Part shown: positions 26,969-36,016 of the stretch, in pieces
How positions within the stretch are numbered: position 1 is the first letter of the stretch
How the letters are laid out: every line of letters starts with the position of its first letter
DNA from: Thalassospira profundimaris
GTDB taxonomy: Bacteria; Pseudomonadota; Alphaproteobacteria; Rhodospirillales; Thalassospiraceae
DNA length: 64,000 bases
Direction: 5' to 3'
Assembly: GCF_003326675.1 (NCBI RefSeq)
Contig: NZ_JPWF01000012.1
Span: forward strand, 1-64,000
Made by a program: the position numbers and the translations under genes
Notes under the pieces: model-generated
What the model was told of the DNA's origin: nothing
What the model saw: only the letters and a program-made list of their open reading frames with translations
Database searches by the model: none

Positions 26969-28651
26969 TTAGACCGTGCGAACGTCGTCGAGGAACCCGT
27001 TCACATGGGTGCGCAACTCGTCATTGGCGGCGGCAAGTTTACCAACACTGTCAAGCTGACCGTTTGAAAGATCACCGCTTTCGGTGGTGGCTTCGGCAAC
27101 GTTTTTCACCGCGTTGGAAATTGCGATATTGCCGTTTGCAGCTCCTTCGACACTGCGCGAAATTTCCTCGGTTGCAGCCCCCTGCTCCTCGACCGCACTG
27201 GCAACGACGGACATCAGTTCATCGATCTTCTGAATTGTTTCGGCAAAGCCGCGCACTGCCTCGGATGCGGCACCGGTTTCGCTTTGCATTTCAACGATCT
27301 TGGCCGTGATCTGTTCGGTTGCCTTAACGGTCTGGGATGCAAGGTTTTTCACCTCGCCCGCCACAACAGCAAAGCCTTTGCCAGCCTCACCCGCACGGGC
27401 AGACTCAATGGTCGCGTTCAGCGCCAGAAGATTGGTCTGATCGGCGATATCACTGATCAGATTGACAACCTCACCCACACTTTGCGCCGCTTCATTCAGT
27501 TTCTCGACCCGTTCGTTGGTACGTTCGGTTTCGCCAACGGCAATCTGGGTGATTTCGGTAACCCGGGCAATCTGCGAAGAAATTTCGGAAATCGACGCCG
27601 AAAGCTGAGCCGTTGCCGAGGCAACAGTTTCAATGTTGCTTGACGATTCCTGCGCCTGTTCTGCCACGTTCTGCGCATCGTGGTTGGCGCGCACTGCGTG
27701 GGATGTCAGGGTTTCCGATGCAGAACGCACTTCATCAAGCGCGGCATTGACCGCACGCAGAACGTCCTGGATCTTTTCATCAAAGCCCTTGGTCAGAACC
27801 CCCATGCGCTTGCTGCGTGCGACCTGGCGTTCGGCCTCGACCTTTTCCTGATCGGCCATACGGGCACGTTCACGGGCGTTTTCCTTAAACACCTCCAGCG
27901 ACTTGGCCATTGCGCCGACTTCGTCATTGCGCTGCATATCAAGGATCTGAATATCCAGATTGCCCGACGCAAGGCTTCCCATAGCTTCGGTCATCTTGCG
28001 GATCGGAGTTGCAATCATCCGGGACAAAGTGCCGCCGAACAACGCTGCCATCGCAATCAGCAACACAACGCCAACACCAAGTGTGGTCTGGAAGATCCAC
28101 ATGGCCTGATCGACTTTCCGTTCGACATCAGACACCAGACCATCAATAGCGCGCGACAACTCACCTGCAATAGTACTAACCCGATCAGACAGTTCGCGAG
28201 GTTCACCGGATGCTTCGATTGCACGGGCGTGGTTGACGGTCAGATAGTGACGCATCAATTGCGCCTGCTCGCCTGCGATTTCTTCCCACCGGTCAATTGC
28301 CCCATCCATTTCTTCGATCAGATTGGCAACATCACTATTGATCGTGGAGTAGCTTTTGAGAACGTCGGTGCGAACATCAATTTCTTCGAGCGATTTCTGA
28401 TAGCTTTCCAAACCGGCACGGTCGCCGGTCGTCAGGAAATAGATCAGCTCCTGACGCGCCATCAGGTATGAGCGATCAAGATTGCGATAATCGCGTTCAA
28501 ATTTTGACAGATAGTCGCGTTGCTCATCCGCGTTGTTGACTTGCATGGTCGAAAACATGCCAGCAGCAGCAACCATCAGGATGACAGCAATCATGACAGC
28601 AAAACAGGTTGTCAGCTTTGCCGGAATTGAAAGGTTTTTGAAGAAGTTCAT
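26969..28651 (-). CDS. Methyl-accepting chemotaxis protein
   Basis: 560 residues. TM1 at about 11-33, a helical periplasmic domain (about 34-185) of four-helix-bundle or CHASE3 character, TM2 about 190-212, a HAMP domain to about 265, and a cytoplasmic signalling domain. The conserved hairpin tip region is visible ([29 protein letters not shown]). The short ligand-binding region may not bind ligand directly. It is 11 bp downstream of a gene for a secreted PDC/Cache-type protein, so the receptor may sense a ligand through that partner. Confidence 0.95.
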   Translation of the reverse strand: MNFFKNLSIPAKLTTCFAVMIAVILMVAAAGMFSTMQVNNADEQRDYLSKFERDYRNLDRSYLMARQELIYFLTTGDRAGLESYQKSLEEIDVRTDVLKSYSTINSDVANLIEEMDGAIDRWEEIAGEQAQLMRHYLTVNHARAIEASGEPRELSDRVSTIAGELSRAIDGLVSDVERKVDQAMWIFQTTLGVGVVLLIAMAALFGGTLSRMIATPIRKMTEAMGSLASGNLDIQILDMQRNDEVGAMAKSLEVFKENARERARMADQEKVEAERQVARSKRMGVLTKGFDEKIQDVLRAVNAALDEVRSASETLTSHAVRANHDAQNVAEQAQESSSNIETVASATAQLSASISEISSQIARVTEITQIAVGETERTNERVEKLNEAAQSVGEVVNLISDIADQTNLLALNATIESARAGEAGKGFAVVAGEVKNLASQTVKATEQITAKIVEMQSETGAASEAVRGFAETIQKIDELMSVVASAVEEQGAATEEISRSVEGAANGNIAISNAVKNVAEATTESGDLSNGQLDSVGKLAAANDELRTHVNGFLDDVRTV

Positions 28652-28662
28652 GACTTTTCTCC

Positions 28663-29280
28663 CTACTGGCCGCCGCGACGCGCAAGTTCGTTCAGATTGA
28701 CTTCGATGGTCACGGCACCGATCGGTTGCCGGTTTTCATCGTTCATCGTCATGTTCAATTGCGAACGCCAGCTGTCAGATTCTTCATTATACTCGGCATC
28801 ATCGATGAAAACCGCATTCGCACCTTTCGGGAAGGTGTTCTGATATTTGGCCTCGTCCCCCTGCCAGAAGTCAGAGGTGATCGAACTTTGCCCTACATTC
28901 AGGCCAATAGCATCCATCACGAAAATTTCGGCATATAGACCGCCGGATCGCGCCTGCACCTGTGTCAAATAGCTGGATAAAGGGTTCGTCAGAATAGCTG
29001 CGACAAGCGGCTGATCCTGCGCTTCACGCTCGGCCTTCCATTGATTGTCAGCAGCATCGATCTGATCCTGCGTCATATCTTTTCGCAACCGGTTCTGGGA
29101 GTTGATCGACAACGCAACCACCGGGTTTGCCAGCCAATCACGAATATCTTTAATCAGCGCATCGGTAATCAGAACATTCGGATCCCCAGGCAACTCGGCC
29201 TTGGCCATGACAGCACCGGGAGCAGCAAGCAGCACCGTTGCAAACATGCCCGTCAAAACCATACTTCTCGCAGATTTCAT
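28663..29280 (-). CDS. Periplasmic PDC/Cache-type sensor protein
   Basis: 205 residues from the ATG at 29280, with GGGAGG 7 bp upstream. Signal peptide ([19 protein letters not shown]) but no other membrane segment. The mature part has a PDC-like pattern: a long N-terminal helix, [41 protein letters not shown], and a closing strand [15 protein letters not shown]. Such domains usually sit inside chemoreceptors or kinases; here it is separate and precedes a chemoreceptor gene by 11 bp. It is probably a soluble ligand-binding partner. Confidence 0.8.
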   Translation of the reverse strand: MKSARSMVLTGMFATVLLAAPGAVMAKAELPGDPNVLITDALIKDIRDWLANPVVALSINSQNRLRKDMTQDQIDAADNQWKAEREAQDQPLVAAILTNPLSSYLTQVQARSGGLYAEIFVMDAIGLNVGQSSITSDFWQGDEAKYQNTFPKGANAVFIDDAEYNEESDSWRSQLNMTMNDENRQPIGAVTIEVNLNELARRGGQ

Positions 29281-29488
29281 CAGTTTCCCTCCCAAATCTT
29301 GTTCTTCATCTAAGAAAAAACTAACTTAAAGTATAGGTTCTTATACTAAAGAAAAATTCTCTATACAACTTTTTTTAGAAACAAGGCTTTAGTCGAAACG
29401 CAACAGCTGAACTTCCACACAGGGTTATATGTGGATTACAAGCGCAGCAACAAGAGCGCCATCTGCAAGCATTTGAAATTTGGACAAG

Positions 29489-29514
29489 AAAAAAGCGGCG
29501 GTAAAACCGCCGCT
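29489..29514 (-). terminator. Intrinsic terminator of the predicted small RNA
   Basis: AGCGGCGGT, TTTA loop, CCGCCGCT, then six T on the minus strand: a textbook terminator, with no gene ending close by (nearest upstream stop is over 300 bp away). Confidence 0.9.
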
Positions 29515-29597
29515 GAGTTTGGTTGGGACACGAGCAAACTGCAGAAGATTACGTTGTTCCAGGCGCGAAACGCGCCCCTGCAAAGAACAACTGTCCA
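29489..29597 (-). ncRNA. Predicted sigma-54-dependent structured small RNA (about 108 nt)
   Basis: Not a known family to me. The inferred start near 29597 is 12 nt past the -12 element of a sigma-54 promoter. The transcript would run to the T-run at 29489-29494. Within it GUUGUUC (29591-29585) pairs with GAACAAC (29559-29553), enclosing GGCGCG-UUU-CGCGCC (29576-29562). GGACA (29596-29592) can pair with UGUCC (29530-29526). A 20-nt stretch (29552-29531) is left single-stranded, then a short linker leads into the terminator hairpin. No open frame with a ribosome site is seen. Lies between a helical-protein gene and the sensor-chemoreceptor operon, all on the same strand. Confidence 0.65.
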
Positions 29598-29608
29598 CGA
29601 CAACATAA

Positions 29609-29623
29609 GCAGGAAGCGTGCCA
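29609..29623 (-). promoter_or_regulatory. Sigma-54 (-24/-12) promoter
   Basis: Minus strand: A-rich tract, then TGGCACGCTTCCTGCTT. It keeps GG (-25/-24) and GC (-13/-12) with exactly 10 bp between them, and TGGCACG is the full -24 consensus. Only one base of the -12 box (C for T in TTGC) differs. It points toward the terminator at 29489. Confidence 0.75.
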
Positions 29624-29704
29624 GTTTTTTAAATCTGTGAAAAATCGCATTTTTTCTGGGGTTTTTAGCGAATCAATTCCTGACCAGTTGAACAGGAACA
29701 CATG

Positions 29705-29767
29705 ATCTTTGCATTTCAAAATGCAAAGATTGCAAAATGCAATTATCGGTCTTTGCATTTTGCAAAA
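29705..29767. repeat. Cluster of palindromes, probable activator (enhancer) sites
   Basis: Three overlapping or adjacent palindromes. At 29705-29730 are 12-bp arms (ATCTTTGCATTT and its complement) around CA, a perfect repeat. ATTGCA-AAA-TGCAAT is at 29729-29743, and TTTGCA-TTT-TGCAAA at 29752-29766. The second and third contain TTGCA-W3-TGCAA exactly. Centres are about 120, 139 and 162 bp upstream of the inferred start, the distance usual for sigma-54 activators. Confidence 0.7.
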
Positions 29768-29831
29768 CGCATCACATCGAGGTAACTTGCACAACCTGAA
29801 ACAGCGACACCATTTACATTGAAGGAAGAGC

Positions 29832-30371
29832 CTAGCGGCGTTTTTTCTTCTTCCGGAGACCAAAGTTCAACAAGGCAGGCGCCTTCTCGATGATTTCTTC
29901 AAGAATGGATTTGGCCGTTTCCAGATCATCGCGCGCAGACTCATCAAGCTGACTGATATAACGCGGGTCGGAGATCATACGCTCAGCTTCGAACAAGGTC
30001 CGAAGCTCGCTCTGGAACATTTCGCGCGCGCCCAGCGGCAGGTTTTCCTTGGCACTCATGACAAAGAAGAATTTAAGGCTGGTTTTAATCACCAGCCGCA
30101 ACATCAGCACCTGAAGCTTGTGAAACTGCCCTTCGAGCTCTTCTTTTTTGGGATGTTTTTCAAGCTTCTTAAGGCGCTCTGAAATCACAAGCGACAACGC
30201 CTTGAAGTTATCGACTTCTTCGCGGAACGGCCGATAGCCGGTCACATCCATCTTGTCGGTGGTTTTTTCAAGATTATCCGCCAACGCAACCAGTCTGCGC
30301 GCACGCAATTCAAGTCGGGAAAGAAATTCCTCGACTTCGGTTCGATATTTTCTTTGTGCAGCTTGGCTCAT
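29832..30371 (-). CDS. Uncharacterised helical basic protein
   Basis: 179 residues, entirely predicted alpha-helical, with many Lys/Arg/Glu and a polybasic C-terminus (GLRKKKKRR). No signal peptide or clear membrane segment, though VLMLRLVIKTSLKFFFVM (about residues 88-105) is a hydrophobic helix. No recognised family. It lies 100 bp downstream of clpA on the same strand behind a GC-rich hairpin. Confidence 0.65.
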   Translation of the reverse strand: MSQAAQRKYRTEVEEFLSRLELRARRLVALADNLEKTTDKMDVTGYRPFREEVDNFKALSLVISERLKKLEKHPKKEELEGQFHKLQVLMLRLVIKTSLKFFFVMSAKENLPLGAREMFQSELRTLFEAERMISDPRYISQLDESARDDLETAKSILEEIIEKAPALLNFGLRKKKKRR

Positions 30372-30396
30372 ATCGCTCTGGCGTTCTTATTCTATA

Positions 30397-30430
30397 ATTG
30401 TGCCCGGGAAAACAACTCCCCGGGCACAAT
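30397..30430 (-). terminator. Hairpin downstream of clpA
   Basis: Perfect 12-bp stem ATTGTGCCCGGG / CCCGGGCACAAT with a 10-nt loop. There is no strong T-run on the minus strand, so it may be a partial terminator or an RNA 3'-end stabiliser. Confidence 0.6.
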
Positions 30431-30473
30431 CTAACCGCCAATGATTAACAACACCACAAATCCTGATGCTGTT

Positions 30474-32795
30474 TTAACCGTCAACCATTTCCGGGTTCTT
30501 TTCGATGTGCTCAAGATCACTACCGGCATCCGGATAACGGAAGACTACGGCATCATCTTCGACATCAACAAGAACAGCCCCACCCTTGGAAAGCTTGCCA
30601 AACAGCAGCTCCTCGGCCAACGGCTTTTTGACGTACTCCTGAATAACACGACCAAGTGGTCGCGCCCCAAAGGCAGCATCATAGCCACGTTCTGCCAACC
30701 ATGTGCGGGCAGCTTCGGTCAATTCAATCGACACATTCCGATCAGCAAGCTGAACTTCAAGCTGCAGGATGAATTTGTCGACCACCATCTTGACCACTTC
30801 GGGCTGCAAGTTCGCGAACGGAATGACCGCATCCAGGCGGTTGCGGAATTCAGGCGAGAAGGTACGCTTGATCGCCTCTTCATCTTCACCGATCCGCATT
30901 TCGCGCTTAAAGCCGATTGGCGGCTTTGCCATGTCCGATGCGCCGGCATTGGTCGTCATGACCAGAACAACATTGCGGAAATCAACAGTCTTTCCGTTGT
31001 TATCCGTCAACTTGCCATGATCCATGACCTGCAGAAGAATATTGAACAGATCCGGATGGGCCTTTTCAATCTCATCAAGCAGAACCACCGCATGCGGATG
31101 CTGATCAACAGCGTCGGTCAAAAGACCACCCTGATCAAAACCAACATAGCCCGGCGGGGCACCAATCAGGCGCGAAACGCTATGACGTTCCATATATTCC
31201 GACATGTCAAAGCGGACAAATTCGATCCCCATGACAGTTGCCAGCTGTTTGGTCACCTCGGTCTTGCCTACCCCGGTCGGGCCGGAAAACAGATAACTGC
31301 CAATCGGCTTTTCAGGCTCGCGCAAACCGGCACGCGCCAACTTGATCGCACTTGCAACAGCCTCGATGGCCTTGCCCTGACCAAACACAACCGTCTTAAG
31401 GTCGCGCTCAAGATTAGCCAGCGCCTTGCGATCATCGGTCGAAACAGATTTTGGTGGTATGCGGGCAATTTTCGCGACGATTTCTTCGACATCGCGTTTG
31501 CCCACCGTGCGCTTACGCTTGCTTGGTGCCAGCAACATCCTTGACGCACCGACCTCGTCGATCACGTCGATCGCACTGTCGGGACGCTTGCGATCATTGA
31601 TATAGCGCGATGCAAGCTCGACAGCCGACCGGATGGCCTCGTTGGTGTATTTGACCTTGTGGTGATCCTCGTAATAGGGCTTCAAACCCTTGAGAATTTT
31701 GACCGTATCTTCCTCGGACGGCTCTTCCACATCGATTTTCTGGAAACGACGAACAAGGGCACGGTCCTTTTCAAAGTGGCCACGGAATTCCTTATAGGTC
31801 GTCGACCCGATGCAGCGAAGCGATCCGCTTGCCAGGGCCGGCTTCAGAAGGTTGGAGGCATCCATCGCCCCGCCAGACGTCGCACCTGCGCCGATTACAG
31901 TGTGAATTTCATCAATGAACAGAACAGCACCTTCGTACTCTTCCAGTTCCTTGACGACCGCTTTCAGACGTTCCTCGAAATCACCGCGATAGCGGGTCCC
32001 GGCCAACAACGCGCCCATATCAAGGGCAAAGATCGTGGCATCTGCAAGCACCTCGGGCACATCGCCATCATTGATGCGCCGTGCAAGGCCCTCGGCGATG
32101 GCGGTTTTACCAACCCCCGGGTCACCGACATAAAGCGGGTTATTCTTGGTCCGGCGGCAAAGAACCTGAATGGTGCGCTCGATCTCGCTTTGACGGCCAA
32201 TCAGCGGGTCAATCTTACCCTTTTGCGCCTTTACATTCAGGTTAACGCAATATGCTTTAAGGGCTTCGCCCTCGGCCGGGGTGCTATCATCACTTTCAGC
32301 AGACATACCGGAAACCGGCTCTTCGTCTGCGCCGCGCGGAATGCGGCGCTCATTCAGCTCGGACGCCTTGGCAATTCCGTGCGAAATATAGTTCACGGCA
32401 TCAAGACGGGTCATGTCCTGAAGCTGCAGATAATAGACCGCGTGCGATTCCCGTTCGGAAAACAGAGCAACCAGCACATTGGCACCGGTGACTTCTTCGC
32501 GGCCCGATGACTGGACATGAATTGCGGCACGCTGGATAACCCGCTGGAAACCGGCGGTCGGTTTCGGATCAATCAGTCGCGCGCTGATCAGGCCTGAAAG
32601 TTCGCTGTCTGCGAATTCCAGCAAATCCGAACGCAACCGATCAATATCGACCCGACATGCCTTAAGCACGGCAAGCGCGTCCTGATCTTCGGTCAGGGAT
32701 AAAAGAAGATGTTCTAGAGTGGCATATTCGTGACGACGCTCCGACGCATATGCGAGTGCGCGGTGCAGGCTTTCTTCAAGATTGCGCGATAGCAT
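30474..32795 (-). CDS. clpA: ATP-dependent Clp protease ATP-binding subunit ClpA
   Basis: 773 residues. N-terminal Clp_N domain (about 1-150) that binds ClpS, then two AAA+ modules: D1 Walker [14 protein letters not shown] and Walker [10 protein letters not shown]2 Walker [14 protein letters not shown] and Walker [10 protein letters not shown]. It unfolds substrates for ClpP in the cytoplasm. Class I Clp without the ClpB middle domain. The start is 3 bp past the clpS stop, so the adaptor and unfoldase are coupled. Confidence 0.97.
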   Translation of the reverse strand: MLSRNLEESLHRALAYASERRHEYATLEHLLLSLTEDQDALAVLKACRVDIDRLRSDLLEFADSELSGLISARLIDPKPTAGFQRVIQRAAIHVQSSGREEVTGANVLVALFSERESHAVYYLQLQDMTRLDAVNYISHGIAKASELNERRIPRGADEEPVSGMSAESDDSTPAEGEALKAYCVNLNVKAQKGKIDPLIGRQSEIERTIQVLCRRTKNNPLYVGDPGVGKTAIAEGLARRINDGDVPEVLADATIFALDMGALLAGTRYRGDFEERLKAVVKELEEYEGAVLFIDEIHTVIGAGATSGGAMDASNLLKPALASGSLRCIGSTTYKEFRGHFEKDRALVRRFQKIDVEEPSEEDTVKILKGLKPYYEDHHKVKYTNEAIRSAVELASRYINDRKRPDSAIDVIDEVGASRMLLAPSKRKRTVGKRDVEEIVAKIARIPPKSVSTDDRKALANLERDLKTVVFGQGKAIEAVASAIKLARAGLREPEKPIGSYLFSGPTGVGKTEVTKQLATVMGIEFVRFDMSEYMERHSVSRLIGAPPGYVGFDQGGLLTDAVDQHPHAVVLLDEIEKAHPDLFNILLQVMDHGKLTDNNGKTVDFRNVVLVMTTNAGASDMAKPPIGFKREMRIGEDEEAIKRTFSPEFRNRLDAVIPFANLQPEVVKMVVDKFILQLEVQLADRNVSIELTEAARTWLAERGYDAAFGARPLGRVIQEYVKKPLAEELLFGKLSKGGAVLVDVEDDAVVFRYPDAGSDLEHIEKNPEMVDG

Positions 32796-32798
32796 ATG

Positions 32799-33125
32799 TC
32801 ACTCCTTCTCTAAGGTACACTGCAGCGGATGCTGATTCTGGCGCGCCAGATCCATGACCTGGTTAACCTTGGTTTCCGCAATTTCGTAAGTGAACACACC
32901 ACATACCCCAACACCTTTGCGGTGTACCTGAAGCATGATTTCGGTGGCCTCTTCCCGACCCTTTTCAAAAAACCTTTCCAGTACATGCACGACAAACTCC
33001 ATCGGAGTGTAGTCGTCATTCAGCAACAGCACCTTGTACATGGACGGCTTTTTGGTTTTGGGCCGTGTCTTTGTTACGATCCCCGTGTTCGGCAGATCAG
33101 TGCCGTCATTATCCTGTTCAGTCAT
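32799..33125 (-). CDS. clpS: Clp protease adaptor ClpS
   Basis: 108 residues. The core [24 protein letters not shown], with the N-degron-pocket Asn-Asp (NDD) and the Met gate, then [23 protein letters not shown], identify ClpS. The N-terminal 25 residues are flexible and would enter ClpA. It delivers proteins with N-terminal Leu, Phe, Trp or Tyr to ClpAP; the Aat transferase that makes such ends is encoded at about 23 kb. Confidence 0.97.
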   Translation of the reverse strand: MTEQDNDGTDLPNTGIVTKTRPKTKKPSMYKVLLLNDDYTPMEFVVHVLERFFEKGREEATEIMLQVHRKGVGVCGVFTYEIAETKVNQVMDLARQNQHPLQCTLEKE

Positions 33126-33339
33126 CGTCTACTTACCGGAACCCTTATTTCCTGCATGAACTTCATGATAGGTCATTGCCAGGCGCTTTCAAAGGCCGCA
33201 GCTTAAATTCATGTTACTAAACGTCTATCTTCCATTCATTTAGGCTAATAACGTTCCGCTGCAAGATCAGTTGACAAACTTCATGCATGCCGGAATTGGG
33301 CATGTGCAAAAACCCACAGGAATCCGCCCCTGCGCCCAG

Positions 33340-33374
33340 AAAAAAAGCGGGCATGACCAACTGCCATGCCCGCT
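33340..33374 (-). terminator. Intrinsic terminator downstream of the phasin gene
   Basis: AGCGGGCATGGCAGTTGGTC region: stem AGCGGGCATG / CATGCCCGCT followed by seven T on the minus strand, about 45 bp past the phasin stop. Confidence 0.9.
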
Positions 33375-33416
33375 ACAATCTTCAAAATGAGGTCCGGTCG
33401 TCCGGGTATTTCCCAT

Positions 33417-34790
33417 TCATTTCATAACAGCACCGGCCGCCTTGGACATCGCGTTAAAACTGTCGGTCATCGCCGCAAACATGATCTCCTGAACCTTTTC
33501 GCTTTCTGCGACCGTGCTTTCAACATAACGCGTCATGATTTTCGATTGAAGTTCCTGAATGTCGGATACGCTTTCTGCTTTGGTCAGCGCATCAATATCG
33601 GCTTGTGACGCTTCGATCTCGCGCTGCATCCAGGTCGCAAGCTCGGTGCCGATTCCACCGGTCTTTTCAAACAAGGCCATCGAAGTCTGCCAGAATTCCT
33701 CGACATTCTTCTGATGGGTTCCAAACAGTTCCTCGCACTGGGCAGCCATACGCGACCCGGCATCGGAAAACACATCCGATTGACCGGTCATGGTATCAAA
33801 AAGCTTGGTAAAGGCCTCGTTGGCAACCGACATGCTTTCTTCGAATGCATCAGTGCCTGCGGACATCATCGCATCGAGTTCCGGGGCTTTCCAAAGGGCA
33901 AGATACTTATCCATCGCATCCGGTGCCATGAACATCGCCCCAAAGCCGAATGCATCGTCAACCTTTGGCGAAGCCTTTGCCGGTTCGGAAACAGGCTTCG
34001 GCCCCGCCACCTTCGCGACAACCGGTTTCGGGGATTCTGTCATTGCCGGCTTTGCCGCTGTAACAGCAGCCACTTTTTTCGGGGCTGCTGCTTTTTTCGG
34101 GGCACTCGGCGTTGCGGCCTTTTTGGTTGCCGTCGCAGGCTTGCTTGATGTGGTCACGGTACGAGCCCTTTCAGTTTTGGCGGAGGATACCGGTTTAGGT
34201 GATGTCGCAACTGCTTTCGCGGCAGGCGGCGCCACATCGGACGTTGCAGTCGATGCCGGTGACTTAACAGGTGATTTGACAGCTGTTTTCGCCGTCTTTG
34301 CGGGTGAAGCTGTCTTTGGTTTGGTCGGCGATGCCATTTTCGCCACCGGCGAAGATTTTGGCACCTCCACCTTGGGCAAAGAAGGTTCTGAAACTGGCGC
34401 AGCCTGCTTCACCGGTTGTTGAGCGGGAATGTTCGCAGGCGCTGCATCCGGCAGCGGTTCACTGACATCAGCAGGAGAAGAAGCAGCTTTCGCTGGCGCA
34501 TCAGCCGATCCAGCAGCCGTTGCTTCCTTTGTCGACGGCGCCGCCGGAGTTTCCGTTGCGACAGATGGAACCGAAGAACCATCACCCTGCTTTGCCGCCG
34601 CCTCGATCTCGGACGATGTCACCACCACCCGCTTGGCCGGGGCATCTTTTTCAGACGAGGCCGTCGATAGTGATGGTTTAGAATTTGATTTTAACGGCGC
34701 AGGCGCCGAGACAGCCGCAACGGGCTTTGCCCTGGCGGAAACAGATGTCTTTTTCCCTGATTTCGCGGAGGTCTTTTGTCGTGAAACAGC
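33417..34790 (-). CDS. Phasin-domain protein with long histone-like N-terminal extension
   Basis: About 457 residues from ATG 34790 (an ATG at 34844 would add 18). The C-terminal 150 residues are a helical phasin domain (ALWKAPELDAMMSAGTDAFEESMS onward, ending MSKAAGAVMK) that coats polyhydroxyalkanoate granules. The first about 300 residues are low complexity, rich in Ala, Lys, Pro, Ser and Thr, with AAPKK/SPAKTAK-like units resembling histone H1 tails. In Pseudomonas PhaF the histone-like part is at the C-terminus and binds DNA; here the order is reversed. Confidence 0.85.
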   Translation of the reverse strand, partial: AVSRQKTSAKSGKKTSVSARAKPVAAVSAPAPLKSNSKPSLSTASSEKDAPAKRVVVTSSEIEAAAKQGDGSSVPSVATETPAAPSTKEATAAGSADAPAKAASSPADVSEPLPDAAPANIPAQQPVKQAAPVSEPSLPKVEVPKSSPVAKMASPTKPKTASPAKTAKTAVKSPVKSPASTATSDVAPPAAKAVATSPKPVSSAKTERARTVTTSSKPATATKKAATPSAPKKAAAPKKVAAVTAAKPAMTESPKPVVAKVAGPKPVSEPAKASPKVDDAFGFGAMFMAPDAMDKYLALWKAPELDAMMSAGTDAFEESMSVANEAFTKLFDTMTGQSDVFSDAGSRMAAQCEELFGTHQKNVEEFWQTSMALFEKTGGIGTELATWMQREIEASQADIDALTKAESVSDIQELQSKIMTRYVESTVAESEKVQEIMFAAMTDSFNAMSKAAGAVMK

Positions 34791-35021
34791 CATTGCCTCG
34801 AACCTCGTTCTTGCCGGGGCAAATGCCCCAATTTCATGCTGCATTGCAACATAACCCTAGATGGAATTAGCAACCAAGGTCAAGAACAGTTTGGTGACAA
34901 AATCGCGACTGACTTCTTTGGAAACACTCAAACTTTGCCTGCCGTTGGCAGCAACTCGGCAAAAACCCGGGTTTCACCAACGACTTAGCAAATGGAATAA
35001 TTCCGCATCGCAACAGAACAT

Positions 35022-35057
35022 AAAAAAACGGGGATACATTTTTTGCATCCCCGTTTC
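35022..35057 (-). terminator. Intrinsic terminator
   Basis: AAACGGGGATGCA ... TGTATCCCCGTTTTTTT on the minus strand, about 25 bp past the stop of the lipoprotein gene. Confidence 0.9.
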
Positions 35058-35082
35058 AAAAGCTCAGTGATCTGATCGGTGT

Positions 35083-35835
35083 TTAACGCAGCATGTTGCC
35101 ACGTACCGTACGATAAAATGTACCAGACTCGTTATTCTGGACCGCATTCATCTGGGCAGCGGACTGTGAACGGGCCTTGTCCTTTGCGGGGGGCACGGGC
35201 AATTTCCGCTCAATGCTGGACAGTCCTGTCAGAACGTTCGGGAAATCAAGGGCACGCAAATCATCAACACCTGACATCCAGGTTCCAAGCGTCACATACC
35301 CCGACGAACAGCCAAGTGCGACCCAGTAATAATCATCAGAATAAAGACGAATACCGTCGCGCCCGGTCTGGGTTCCAAATCCGTCCTTCTGCAACGCGTC
35401 GGTAACAGCGATATAATCGTCATATCCAATGACATCAGTTGCAGCCTGCCCACCAAACGCACCAAGGGGCGCACTGATCTCGACATTAATTTCTTTCACT
35501 TGTGCCGGACCAAAGACACGCGTCGTCAGATCAAACTGCTGATTGCCCGATTTCGGATCAAGCTCGAACACACGCACTTCATCGTAATAATCAGCATTAT
35601 AGATGACACGAATCCGGCCTTCTGCATCACCGGCCGAACAGGCCGTGCGCAGATCATCCGCATTCAGATACGAGAACCATGCGGACTTGCGCACCACCGG
35701 ATTGCTGATGTCGCTATTTTGCGTAAATGCGCAACCGGCAAGCCCAACCGCAGCAAGCGTAACAACACCGATCCCCCTTAAACTGGCGCGATATGTACCT
35801 ATCTTGTTGAGAAGTGGGGCGATTAATTTAACCAT
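35083..35835 (-). CDS. Lipoprotein of unknown function
   Basis: 250 residues from ATG 35835 with GAGGATCGA upstream. Signal peptide SLRGIGVVTLAAVGLAGC with lipobox LAGC, so a lipid-anchored protein. The mature part is acidic/aromatic with beta-type segments (RIRVIYNADYYDEVRVFELD, GIRLYSDDYYWVALGCSSGYVTLGTW). No recognised family. Divergent from the carboxypeptidase gene and followed by its own terminator. Confidence 0.75.
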   Translation of the reverse strand: MVKLIAPLLNKIGTYRASLRGIGVVTLAAVGLAGCAFTQNSDISNPVVRKSAWFSYLNADDLRTACSAGDAEGRIRVIYNADYYDEVRVFELDPKSGNQQFDLTTRVFGPAQVKEINVEISAPLGAFGGQAATDVIGYDDYIAVTDALQKDGFGTQTGRDGIRLYSDDYYWVALGCSSGYVTLGTWMSGVDDLRALDFPNVLTGLSSIERKLPVPPAKDKARSQSAAQMNAVQNNESGTFYRTVRGNMLR

Positions 35836-36016
35836 TCGATCCTCGATTTTTTGCCGATCTGGAGATATAAACATGACGTTCGCGCAAAAAGATGGTCACA
35901 GAATGGCCGCGATTAGAAAAGCCGAAATTTTCCGGACCTTAAACATTTGTTTAAGGCTGAAGTGCCAGACTGGTCTTATTTAGTTCTTGGGGACTACCGA
36001 AAGCCGAGCCCGAATA

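Noticed and set aside
29305..29480. CRISPR or mobile element in the AT-rich gap
   Set aside because: No direct repeats with spacers, no transposase and no target duplications; the repeats at 29705-29767 are palindromes, not CRISPR units.
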